Assembly (NCBI GenBank): GCA_030145435.1
Contig: JAQYVQ010000339.1
Coordinates: forward strand, 1-6,938
Reading direction: 5' to 3'
Length of the DNA stretch: 6,938 nt
DNA from: Syntrophobacteria bacterium
GTDB lineage: Bacteria; Desulfobacterota; DSWW01
Below the pieces are notes generated by a model. That model was not told where the DNA came from, ran no database searches, and was given only the letters and a program-made list of their open reading frames with translations. Positions 1 through 5,687 of the stretch are shown here, one piece after another; the first letter of the stretch is position 1, and each line of letters begins with the position of its first letter. A program made the translations under genes and the position numbers.

Positions 1-1
1 C

Positions 2-358
2 ATGCCTTCCATGAGTGCCATGATGTCCGCCTACTCGTCCATAGTTATTGAACGGTACAACGAGGCGACCCTTGCTCTCATGGAGGAAGACGTCAAATCG
101 TGGGCGGAGGAGATAAGGGATCAAAGGTGCAAAGGAGGAGAGACCTCCACCGCACCCGGTTCTTGCGAGGATATAGAGTTCTACGTGGTTGAGATGAAGT
201 TTGATGCCTTGAAAGGCGAAACAGAAAGAATGTATTTCGACAGCCTGCCCACATCATTCAATCTAACGTCTGAACAGGTAGATCGACTGCGTGACGCAGC
301 TCATCGGATCCTTGTTCAGTCAGAAGAGTACCAGAGGTTCCTGCGTGACCTGAAGTGA
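2..358 (+). CDS. Patatin-like phospholipase, C-terminal part (5' end outside window)
   Basis: This is the C-terminal ~118 residues of a protein whose reading frame is open to the left edge, so the Met at base 2 is probably internal. No catalytic motif (GxSxG or the Asp dyad) lies in the visible part. The call rests on recall of the C-terminus of patatin-like phospholipases common in Deltaproteobacteria: a SAYSSIVIERYN helix, a segment reading IEFYVVEMKFDAL, the phrase LPTSFNL, and a last helix of the type VDRLRDAAHRIL..SEEYQRFL. Family members are membrane-associated serine acyl hydrolases that cleave lipid esters; that activity is inferred, not shown. The gene ends 115 bp before the co-directional 4Fe-4S protein gene. 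It carries a nested hairpin (126-156) in a low-complexity linker (RCKGGETSTAPGS). Confidence 0.72.
   Translation: MPSMSAMMSAYSSIVIERYNEATLALMEEDVKSWAEEIRDQRCKGGETSTAPGSCEDIEFYVVEMKFDALKGETERMYFDSLPTSFNLTSEQVDRLRDAAHRILVQSEEYQRFLRDLK
126..156 (+). other. Nested inverted repeat (hairpin) inside the patatin-like CDS
   Basis: Bases 126-130 (ggtgc) pair with 152-156 (gcacc), and bases 134-138 (ggagg) pair with 144-148 (cctcc). A symmetric 3x3 internal loop separates the two stems and the terminal loop is agaga. The inner 5' arm is Shine-Dalgarno-like, but no in-range start codon follows it. It falls in a Gly/Ser/Thr-rich linker of the protein, so it may be chance or a small insertion. No function is claimed. 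Confidence 0.4.
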
Positions 359-473
359 AGAGTCTGCGACGGGAGGAAGAGGACATAAAGGATCTCGGGT
401 CTTCTGTTTTGACACTTGCGAGGAACGGCCGTCGGCCGGGAAAGAACCGTTGATCACCGAAAAGGGGCATCTC
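359..473. other. Intergenic gap between patatin-like and 4Fe-4S genes
   Basis: A 115-bp gap. It has a perfect TTGACA at 409-414 but no -10-like hexamer 16-18 bp on, and a small hairpin cggccgtcggccg (426-438) without a T-run. The hairpin lies 35 nt before the ATG and could sit in the 5' leader. No promoter or terminator is claimed. Confidence 0.45.
461..467 (+). promoter_or_regulatory. Ribosome binding site that sets the start of the 4Fe-4S protein
   Basis: The purine run aaagggg ends 6 nt before the ATG at 474. The in-frame upstream TTG at 450 has only a weaker gggaaag-like sequence before it, and would add just eight residues (MITEKGHL). The ATG is therefore preferred. Confidence 0.6.
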
Positions 474-1856
474 ATGAACCTGAATACTGAAGAGAAAATC
501 AAGGACTTTGTCCGCAGCCAGGGGGTGGAACTGGTCGGACTCGCCGGCCCGGATCGCTTGGAGGGTCCCCCGTCGCTCGACCCGACCTATACCCTGAAGG
601 GCGCGAAGTCGATTGTGTCCATGGTGTTGCCCATGAATCAAGGTGCCATCCATGACTACCTGGGTAAAAAATCAGATGTGCCTCACAACGTCGATCAGCT
701 CAAAGAGAACCAGCGCATGTTCCGCGTGAGCGAGATGGTTGCGGGGTACATCCGCTCGCTGGGGTACAAGGCCGCGGTGGTTCCACCCAATAATTCGTAC
801 CGTCGCACTCTCTACGTCTTTGCCACCATCCCGACGTTTTCACATCGTTTTGGAGCCATGGCAGCGGGGATTGCGGGGCAGGGCTGGTCCGGGAATGTAA
901 TGACCGAGGAGTACGGAGCAGCCACCTATCTGGGCACCGTAGTGACGGATGCCGTGCTCAAGAGTGATCCGCTGCGCCACTCTTCACGGTACTTTGTAGA
1001 TGAATGGTGTAAGAAATGCAGGGTGTGTGACAAGGTCTGCCCCCTGGGAATGTTCATCGGGGAAGAGGAAGAATATATCCTCATGAACGGAGAACTCCAC
1101 CCGCGTGCGAAGCGGCGCGATATTAACCTGTGCAACGGCGGTTGTTTCGGCCTGCACGCACTCTCGAACGACAAGAAATGGAGCACCTACGGATACCGCT
1201 GGACCAAGGGCTGGATGGATGTGCCCCTGGAAGAACTCACAACGATGAAGGTCATACCTGAATTCGTGAGGCAGATCTCGTTGGCAGGCGACTCCGGCGC
1301 CCGCTACAAGATGATCCGGCACTATGCCGGTTACTTGATGAAGGATGAACTCCTGAATGAATATTTGGACAAGCACCCCGAGACCATGTCGCAAGAGGAG
1401 CACAAGAAGGCATTTGTAAAGCACGGTGAGCGTCTTGGGGTCAAGGGTCTCCAGAATGATACGCTGTTGACCTGTGGGAACTGCGGCGTCGTATGCGGCT
1501 CCAGCATTCAAGAAAGCGCCGAACGCTACCGGCTTCTCACGAATAGCGGGTTGGTGGTGCGAGGGGCAGATGGCAACATGGTGAACGTGCCCACCTTCGA
1601 GGAAGCAGTCGAAATAAGACAACTCCCCAAGCGCTCTCTATGGTCCAAGTTAAAGGACGCGTGGATCCTGAGTTGGACCTTCCACAAGTGGTACTGGGGC
1701 TTTGAGCCGAAGTCCTTCATTCGCGGCATCCGTTATGCCCGCCGACTGAAGAAGGCGGTCAAGGACCGCATCACGGGCCACAAGGATCTTGCGGTGGCGG
1801 CTGAGAATACCAAGAGAGTGCCTAAGGCTTCGGACGGATACGCATCAGGCATGTAA
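474..1856 (+). CDS. 4Fe-4S cluster protein, QueG / reductive-dehalogenase-like
   Basis: A 460-residue soluble protein with two cysteine clusters, resembling the iron-sulfur part of epoxyqueuosine reductase (QueG, COG1600) and reductive dehalogenases. The first motif is the ferredoxin type C-x2-C-x2-C-x3-C-P at C179, C182, C185 and C189. The second is C334-x2-C337-x3-C341, followed by Gly instead of the usual Pro, with no fourth Cys nearby. C220 and C224 (LCNGGC) could supply the missing ligand, as reductive dehalogenases also use a distant first Cys. The N-terminal third, including the AKSIVSMVLPMN segment, fits the substrate/cobalamin-side domain of this family, but I cannot point to cobalamin-binding residues. 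No Tat or Sec signal and no membrane helix is seen. The C-terminus is aromatic then basic (WILSWTFHKWYWGFEP, then many Lys/Arg). It is longer than typical QueG (~350-390 aa) and lacks QueG's normal second motif, so a queuosine role is doubtful. Redox enzyme of unknown substrate is the safest call. Confidence 0.75.
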   Translation: MNLNTEEKIKDFVRSQGVELVGLAGPDRLEGPPSLDPTYTLKGAKSIVSMVLPMNQGAIHDYLGKKSDVPHNVDQLKENQRMFRVSEMVAGYIRSLGYKAAVVPPNNSYRRTLYVFATIPTFSHRFGAMAAGIAGQGWSGNVMTEEYGAATYLGTVVTDAVLKSDPLRHSSRYFVDEWCKKCRVCDKVCPLGMFIGEEEEYILMNGELHPRAKRRDINLCNGGCFGLHALSNDKKWSTYGYRWTKGWMDVPLEELTTMKVIPEFVRQISLAGDSGARYKMIRHYAGYLMKDELLNEYLDKHPETMSQEEHKKAFVKHGERLGVKGLQNDTLLTCGNCGVVCGSSIQESAERYRLLTNSGLVVRGADGNMVNVPTFEEAVEIRQLPKRSLWSKLKDAWILSWTFHKWYWGFEPKSFIRGIRYARRLKKAVKDRITGHKDLAVAAENTKRVPKASDGYASGM

Positions 1857-1868
1857 TTTGTAACGGAT

Positions 1869-1893
1869 ATGTCCGGATGTCCGGTATGTCCGG
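1869..1893. repeat. Three copies of ATGTCCGG
   Basis: ATGTCCGG occurs at 1869-1876, 1877-1884 and 1886-1893, the last two separated by one base. The third copy runs into the left arm of the inverted repeat that starts at 1892. It lies 12 bp after the stop codon of the 4Fe-4S protein gene. No T-run follows, so it does not look like a Rho-independent terminator. Confidence 0.7.
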
Positions 1894-2043
1894 GGTCGGA
1901 CCAAGCCACGTTCCTGAGATTGAAGGAAATACATCGTCTAGAGACAAACTTTTGGTAGTGAAACCGCCCTTCTAAGGCCCGAGACCAGCCCTGTTTCAAC
2001 CTGGTTGATCTGTTCAATCACTCACTTGGCTTGGTCCGACCCC
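1892..2043. repeat. 152-bp element bounded by perfect 17-bp inverted repeats (possible MITE/REP-like remnant)
   Basis: The left arm GGGGTCGGACCAAGCCA (1892-1908) is the exact reverse complement of the right arm (2027-2043), with 118 bp between. Both arms contain the near-palindrome GGTCSGACC. The interior holds a 13-bp odd-centred palindrome (tcaacctggttga, 1996-2008) and no convincing coding sequence. Arms of the GGGGTC-GACC kind often edge REP-like elements and IS200/Y1-transposase relics in proteobacteria; that comparison is from memory. With no transposase and no clear target-site duplication, I call it a possible non-autonomous element or remnant. It sits where two opposed transcription units converge, a tolerant insertion place. 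Confidence 0.6.
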
Positions 2044-2081
2044 TGTTCCCCTGACCCCCTGTTCCCCTGACCTGTTCCCCT
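2038..2081. repeat. Three tandem units GAC(n)TGTTCCCCT with varying C-run
   Basis: The units lie at 2038-2052, 2053-2068 and 2069-2081. Each is GA, then a C-run of 4, 5 or 2, then TGTTCCCCT, and they abut without spacer. The first unit overlaps the right arm of the inverted repeat, so the array appears to have grown from the element's end. The length differences come only from the C-run, which fits slippage. The minus-strand reading is GGGGTCAGGGGAACAGG-like. Confidence 0.75.
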
Positions 2082-2118
2082 CTGATTCAACATCCGCTTG
2101 CGTCTGGAAGTGCATATC

Positions 2119-2934
2119 TCAGCCCAGCGCCACGTCGAGGATCATCATTACCGAAAAACCTACCATGGTTGCCATGGTTACAAGATCAATGTTTGCCTCG
2201 TTCCGTTGAGATTCCGGGATCAATTCTTCCACAACAACGAAGATCATGGCTCCGGCAGCAAAACAAAGTGCATAGGGTAGGATGTCTTGCATGTGCAGAA
2301 CAAACGCTGCTCCGAGCACCCCGGCAATGGGTTCAACCACACCGGACGCCTGCCCCATAAAGAAGCTCTTCGTCCGGCCCATTCCTTCTCTCCTCAACGG
2401 CAAGGATACCGCAGCGCCTTCCGGAAAATTCTGGAGGCCGATTCCGATTGCCAGCGCAATGGCGCCACCGAGCGTGGCAGAAGAGAGATTGGCTGCCACA
2501 GCTCCGAAAGCAACGCCGACGGCAAGACCTTCTGGGATATTATGAAGTGTAATCGCAAGGACCAGCAGCGTGCTGCGCTGCCAGGATGTCTTTATCCCCT
2601 CGGTTTGTGCCGTATCCAAGCCTAAATGAAGATGCGGCAGTAACCGATCAGTCAGTCTCATGAAAAGCCCGCCACCCATGAATCCGATTGCGGCGGTCAA
2701 CCAAGGGATATGACCAAGCTGTTCGGCCATTTCTATGCCCGGTGCGAGGAGTGACCAGAAGCTTGCGGCAATCATGACTCCGGCGGCGAAACCGAGCATA
2801 GCATCCATGAGTTTGGGTTTTACCGTGTTTGTGAAGAAGACGAGCGCAGCCCCTGCCGCAGTGACGCCCCATGTGAAGAGCGTAGCCATTAGCGCCTGCG
2901 TGATTGGACTGTACTGTTGAAGTAAATCGATCAT
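2119..2934 (-). CDS. ZIP-family divalent metal transporter (GufA/ZIP11-like)
   Basis: A 271-residue hydrophobic protein with about eight membrane segments, the normal length for bacterial ZIP carriers, which move Zn2+, Fe2+ or similar ions across the inner membrane towards the cytoplasm. The two metal-site helices are clear: H131-N-I-P-E135-G and Q168-N-F-P-E172-G. E201 (VVEPIAG) lies where BbZIP-type carriers have a further acidic ligand, and E236/E237 and E241 sit near the membrane face of a late helix (VVEELIPES). The TM3-TM4 loop (about 97-120) is short and has only two His (PHLHLG), not a long His-rich loop. The HN.PEG / QN.PEG pair points to the GufA/ZIP11 branch rather than ZupT; metal specificity cannot be read. 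The ATG at 2934 has a weak GGA six bases upstream. It starts 25 bp after the stop of the unknown protein gene, so it is probably co-transcribed with it. Confidence 0.9.
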   Translation of the reverse strand: MIDLLQQYSPITQALMATLFTWGVTAAGAALVFFTNTVKPKLMDAMLGFAAGVMIAASFWSLLAPGIEMAEQLGHIPWLTAAIGFMGGGLFMRLTDRLLPHLHLGLDTAQTEGIKTSWQRSTLLVLAITLHNIPEGLAVGVAFGAVAANLSSATLGGAIALAIGIGLQNFPEGAAVSLPLRREGMGRTKSFFMGQASGVVEPIAGVLGAAFVLHMQDILPYALCFAAGAMIFVVVEELIPESQRNEANIDLVTMATMVGFSVMMILDVALG

Positions 2935-2959
2935 CTTATGTCCATTTCCCCGCCAGAGG

Positions 2960-3997
2960 TTACTCTATCTTGACGGATGCAGGGCAGGGGTGTCCGACGA
3001 TCTTCTCGTATATTTTTCTTGCCGTTCGATCGAAGAGAGGGTCGTACTCCCGGTCGCTGCGGTCCGGGAAGGGGATTCCTTCGGTTCGCTCCAAAGCCTC
3101 CAGTTGCTGATCCATCTCAACGATGATTCGGCCGGTAAGGGCCCGGCATTGTGCCGGGTCCTCGAGCAGGATCCCATCTATCGAGACAACGGTCTCTTCG
3201 CGTCCCAGGTCCCGGTTCAGGTCATTCGTCGTCTCGATGGTTGTATCCAGGCCCTCCAATGCGGCTGGGACCGTCGCCTCGAGAAGCCTGAACATGGACT
3301 CCAGGGCGGTCAGGCCGAGCAGATCGGGATGGTGAACGTAGCTGTGGTCGCTGTGGATCGCCATTCCTCCGAGTTCCTCTCTGTCCACGCCTTTTACGAA
3401 CCAACTCTCCGTGTATCGGATGATCTGTTTTTCGGTCCAGATCCCTCTCGGGCTGAAGAACACCCATGGCACCTTTGCCAGTGCATTCAAGCATTCTTCG
3501 ATGGTGTTGTATGTGTAATCCGCAAGGTGCTTGCCGTCCTCGTACACGTCGATGCCTGCAGACCCGGATGCACTCGGGAGTGAAACCTGCATGATCCTCA
3601 GGTGTTCGTCGCAATCGCTGATGATGACCAGATACGAGTTCTTCTCCCAGGGCACTTCACTGTCACCGGCGACTTCGAGTTCCTGGTCGTCCAAAGCATC
3701 CAGCAGGTTGTCGGAAAAGCTTGGCGTACTCATCACGGCAAACGTGTCTGGCGGTAAATCGATCTTCTTCAACAAGTCCAGGTAGAATTCCCATTCGTCG
3801 TCCCCCCCTATCTGCAGGGGCAACAAGCGTCCCGGATTGCGGCGCAGATGGCTGCGGGCAAGATTCAAGGCGATTTCCAGGATGGCCTGCCAATCGGCGG
3901 AAAGAGGATCGCAACCCGACTCCTTCCGGACGGAAGCCTTTTCAAAGACCCTCAGGTACAGATCTTCGGGGCTGTCTTCTGGAGGCGAAGAGCTCAT
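2960..3997 (-). CDS. Hypothetical protein, 345 aa, no recognised family
   Basis: I do not recognise this protein. It is soluble-looking and acidic, with no signal peptide, membrane segment or cysteine cluster. The N-terminus (MSSSPPEDSPED) looks disordered, then comes a helical region to about residue 80. A probable alpha/beta core follows around 121-200 (SYLVIISDCDEHLRIMQV, then VPWVFFSPRGIWTEKQIIRY). A short His-rich patch lies at 215-223 (IHSDHSYVHH), and the C-terminal half is charged and helical with DREYDPLFDRTARKIYEKI near the end. The ATG at 3997 is chosen over the in-frame ATG at 4057 because GGGAG lies 7 bases upstream of it, and the 20 extra residues (MTVRWRSRTQLCIHARGSDP) look non-conserved. 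It sits 100 bp after the ligase and 25 bp before the ZIP gene, all on one strand. Confidence is for a real gene, supported by RBS, spacing and length. Confidence 0.8.
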   Translation of the reverse strand: MSSSPPEDSPEDLYLRVFEKASVRKESGCDPLSADWQAILEIALNLARSHLRRNPGRLLPLQIGGDDEWEFYLDLLKKIDLPPDTFAVMSTPSFSDNLLDALDDQELEVAGDSEVPWEKNSYLVIISDCDEHLRIMQVSLPSASGSAGIDVYEDGKHLADYTYNTIEECLNALAKVPWVFFSPRGIWTEKQIIRYTESWFVKGVDREELGGMAIHSDHSYVHHPDLLGLTALESMFRLLEATVPAALEGLDTTIETTNDLNRDLGREETVVSIDGILLEDPAQCRALTGRIIVEMDQQLEALERTEGIPFPDRSDREYDPLFDRTARKIYEKIVGHPCPASVKIE

Positions 3998-4004
3998 CGG
4001 GTCG

Positions 4005-4009
4005 CTCCC
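4005..4009 (-). promoter_or_regulatory. Ribosome binding site of the 345-aa hypothetical protein
   Basis: GGGAG on the minus strand with a 7-nt spacer to the ATG at 3997. It decides this start over the longer in-frame start at 4057, which has no comparable site. Confidence 0.6.
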
Positions 4010-4097
4010 TCTGGCGTGGATGCAAAGCTGGGTCCGGGATCTCCAGCGAACGGTCATCTTCTACCACAGACGCACTTTCTTTTCCAAGGGGGTGGAT

Positions 4098-5657
4098 TCA
4101 GATCTTCACCTCCCTGTCTTTCCAGTAGGGGGCCTTGATGATTTTCTTGAGGATCTTGCCCGTATCGGTTTTCGGGAGTTCGTCAACGAAATCGACCGAT
4201 CGGGGGATCTTGTAACCGGCCAGATGTTCCCGGCAGTAGCGTATGATCTCGTCTGCCGTGGCTGCTTTCCCCTCTTTGAGGACGAGCACCGCCTTGACGG
4301 CCTCTCCCCAGTGATCATCCGGTACGCCGATAACCGCGGCCTCGAGGATCTTGTCGTTCCTGTAGAGCACGGTTTCGATTTCAGCGGGATAGATGTTTTC
4401 TCCGCCGCTGATGATCATGTCGAATTTCCGATCCACGAGATAGTAGAACCCGTCCTCGTCGACCCGGGCCATGTCGCCGCTGTAGAACCATCCGCCCTGG
4501 AAGTACTTCTTCGTGGAGTCCTCGTCCTTGTAATACTCCGCGGCCCTGGCCAGGTCTACCCCTCCAAGGGGACGGGAGATCAATTGGCCGACCTCTCCCT
4601 GCGGCACCTCACGGCCCTCTTCGTCCACGAGGTTGATCTCCACGACGGGCAAGGCCCTGCCGATGGAGCCGGGCCTCTCGAGTTGCTCTTCGGGGGCGAG
4701 ATAGGTAACCACGCCCACCTCGGTCCCTCCGTAGAACTCGTGGAGAGCGGCGTTCTTGAACGTCCCGATGACCCACTGTTTCGTTGGAAAAGGAATGGGG
4801 GCGGATGATTGAATGAAACACTGCATCGATGAAAAATCATAGTTTTCAAATACTTCCAGTGGAAGATTCATGAATCGGTTGAACATCGTAGGCACCATGG
4901 AGGAGTAGGTCGTCTTGTGTCGGTCCATCAGGCGAAGCGCCTCCTCCGGGTCGAACCGTTCCATGATGACCGACGTCTGTCCGGCATAGTGGCTGCCGCT
5001 CGAGGTGGCGATCGCGTTCGAGTGAAACAGGGGCATGGCCAGGAGCTGGATGTCGTTCTCATCGAGCCGGAACAGGCCGAAGAGGCCCATCATTCTCGTG
5101 TCCCAGTCCCCGTGCGGGTTGATGGCGCCCTTGGGGAAGCCGGTCGTGCCCGAAGTGTACCCGAAGTAGAAGGGGTCCTTCGGTCTGTTCTCGATGCCGA
5201 TTTCCGCACTCGACGCATCGGCCAGGAACGCCTCGTACGAATGCATGGCGGTCGATGCCGTTGCGTCAAGGTAGATGATCCGATCCGTGCCGACCCGGTG
5301 GAGGTCTTTCATGACAGGGGCGAGCTTGTCGAAGAACTCGTCGGCCACCACCACGGCCGAAGCCTCGGAATGGTCGATGACGTACCTCATTTCCTCGGGC
5401 GCAAACCGCCAGTTCACCGGAACCACGGTCACGCCCGCCTTTGCGAGCCCATAGATGATCTCCAGGTATTCGGACCGGTTTCGGAGGATCACCGCCACCC
5501 TGTCCCGGGGGACGAGGCCGAGCGACCTTATGCCGTTGCCGAAGCGGGTCGCTCGATCGTTCAGCTCGGCATAGCTGAACTTCCTGTCCTTGAAGATGAT
5601 CGCTGTCTTCTCGGGAAATTCCCGAGCGTTCTTTGTGAGTTTGGCTCCCAGGTCCAT
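4098..5657 (-). CDS. AMP-forming acyl-CoA synthetase (ANL superfamily)
   Basis: A 519-residue ligase of normal length that should activate a carboxylic acid with ATP to an acyl-adenylate and then the CoA thioester, in the cytoplasm. The core motifs are intact: the P-loop YTSGTTGFPKG (167-177), MPLFH (208-212), the adenine-binding YGGTE (309-313), YSGD with Asp395, the hinge region RKFDMIISGGENIYPAEIE (410-428), and the C-terminal PKTDTGKILKK with the adenylation Lys501. An N-terminal large domain (about 1-408) and a small C-terminal domain follow the family layout. Substrate cannot be told; the general shape suits medium- or long-chain or aromatic acids. The ATG at 5657 has GGAG 8 bases upstream and lies 30 bp after the dehydrogenase stop, so the two genes are very likely co-transcribed and work in successive steps. 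Confidence 0.93.
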   Translation of the reverse strand: MDLGAKLTKNAREFPEKTAIIFKDRKFSYAELNDRATRFGNGIRSLGLVPRDRVAVILRNRSEYLEIIYGLAKAGVTVVPVNWRFAPEEMRYVIDHSEASAVVVADEFFDKLAPVMKDLHRVGTDRIIYLDATASTAMHSYEAFLADASSAEIGIENRPKDPFYFGYTSGTTGFPKGAINPHGDWDTRMMGLFGLFRLDENDIQLLAMPLFHSNAIATSSGSHYAGQTSVIMERFDPEEALRLMDRHKTTYSSMVPTMFNRFMNLPLEVFENYDFSSMQCFIQSSAPIPFPTKQWVIGTFKNAALHEFYGGTEVGVVTYLAPEEQLERPGSIGRALPVVEINLVDEEGREVPQGEVGQLISRPLGGVDLARAAEYYKDEDSTKKYFQGGWFYSGDMARVDEDGFYYLVDRKFDMIISGGENIYPAEIETVLYRNDKILEAAVIGVPDDHWGEAVKAVLVLKEGKAATADEIIRYCREHLAGYKIPRSVDFVDELPKTDTGKILKKIIKAPYWKDREVKI

Positions 5658-5665
5658 GTCTCGTT

Positions 5666-5669
5666 CTCC
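5666..5669 (-). promoter_or_regulatory. Ribosome binding site of the acyl-CoA synthetase
   Basis: GGAG on the minus strand, 8 nt before the ATG at 5657, inside the 30-bp gap after the dehydrogenase stop codon. It supports the chosen start and translation from a shared message. Confidence 0.6.
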
Positions 5670-5687
5670 GGCTGGGTCTGTGCCCGC

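Larger units (their letters stand above)
1857..2118. other. Convergent intergenic region
   Basis: This 262-bp stretch lies between the stops of the 4Fe-4S protein and the ZIP transporter. It contains the ATGTCCGG repeats, the 152-bp inverted-repeat element and the C-rich tandem array. I see no stem followed by a T-run on either strand, so there is no evident Rho-independent terminator; the 17-bp arms might form a large stem in RNA from either side. The last ~37 bp (2082-2118) hold nothing recognisable. Confidence 0.6.

Noticed and set aside
409..414. TTGACA as a -35 promoter box
   Set aside because: No -10-like hexamer lies 16-18 bp downstream (that region is gtcggccg), and it does not match a sigma-54 GG/GC pattern.
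426..438. Hairpin cggccgtcggccg as a terminator of the patatin-like gene
   Set aside because: A five-base-pair stem with no following T-run, lying close to the next gene's start.
450..473. TTG at 450 as start of the 4Fe-4S protein
   Set aside because: The ATG at 474 has a better placed purine-rich site (aaagggg, 6-nt spacer), and the extension adds only eight residues.
984..1622. Minus-strand open frame opposite the 4Fe-4S protein
   Set aside because: It covers the cysteine motifs on the other strand and has no domain of its own.
1733..2017. Minus-strand open frame through the inverted-repeat element into the 4Fe-4S gene end
   Set aside because: It runs antisense into a real gene, mixes element and gene sequence, and shows no transposase motif (no HUH or catalytic Tyr context).
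1857..2118. CRISPR array, from the short repeats in the intergenic region
   Set aside because: The units are 8-16 bp, abutting or nearly so, with no unique spacers and no cas genes nearby.
3837..4808. Plus-strand open frame (323 codons) across the hypothetical gene and ligase 3' end
   Set aside because: It is antisense to the ligase core motifs and shows no family motif, so it is a shadow frame.
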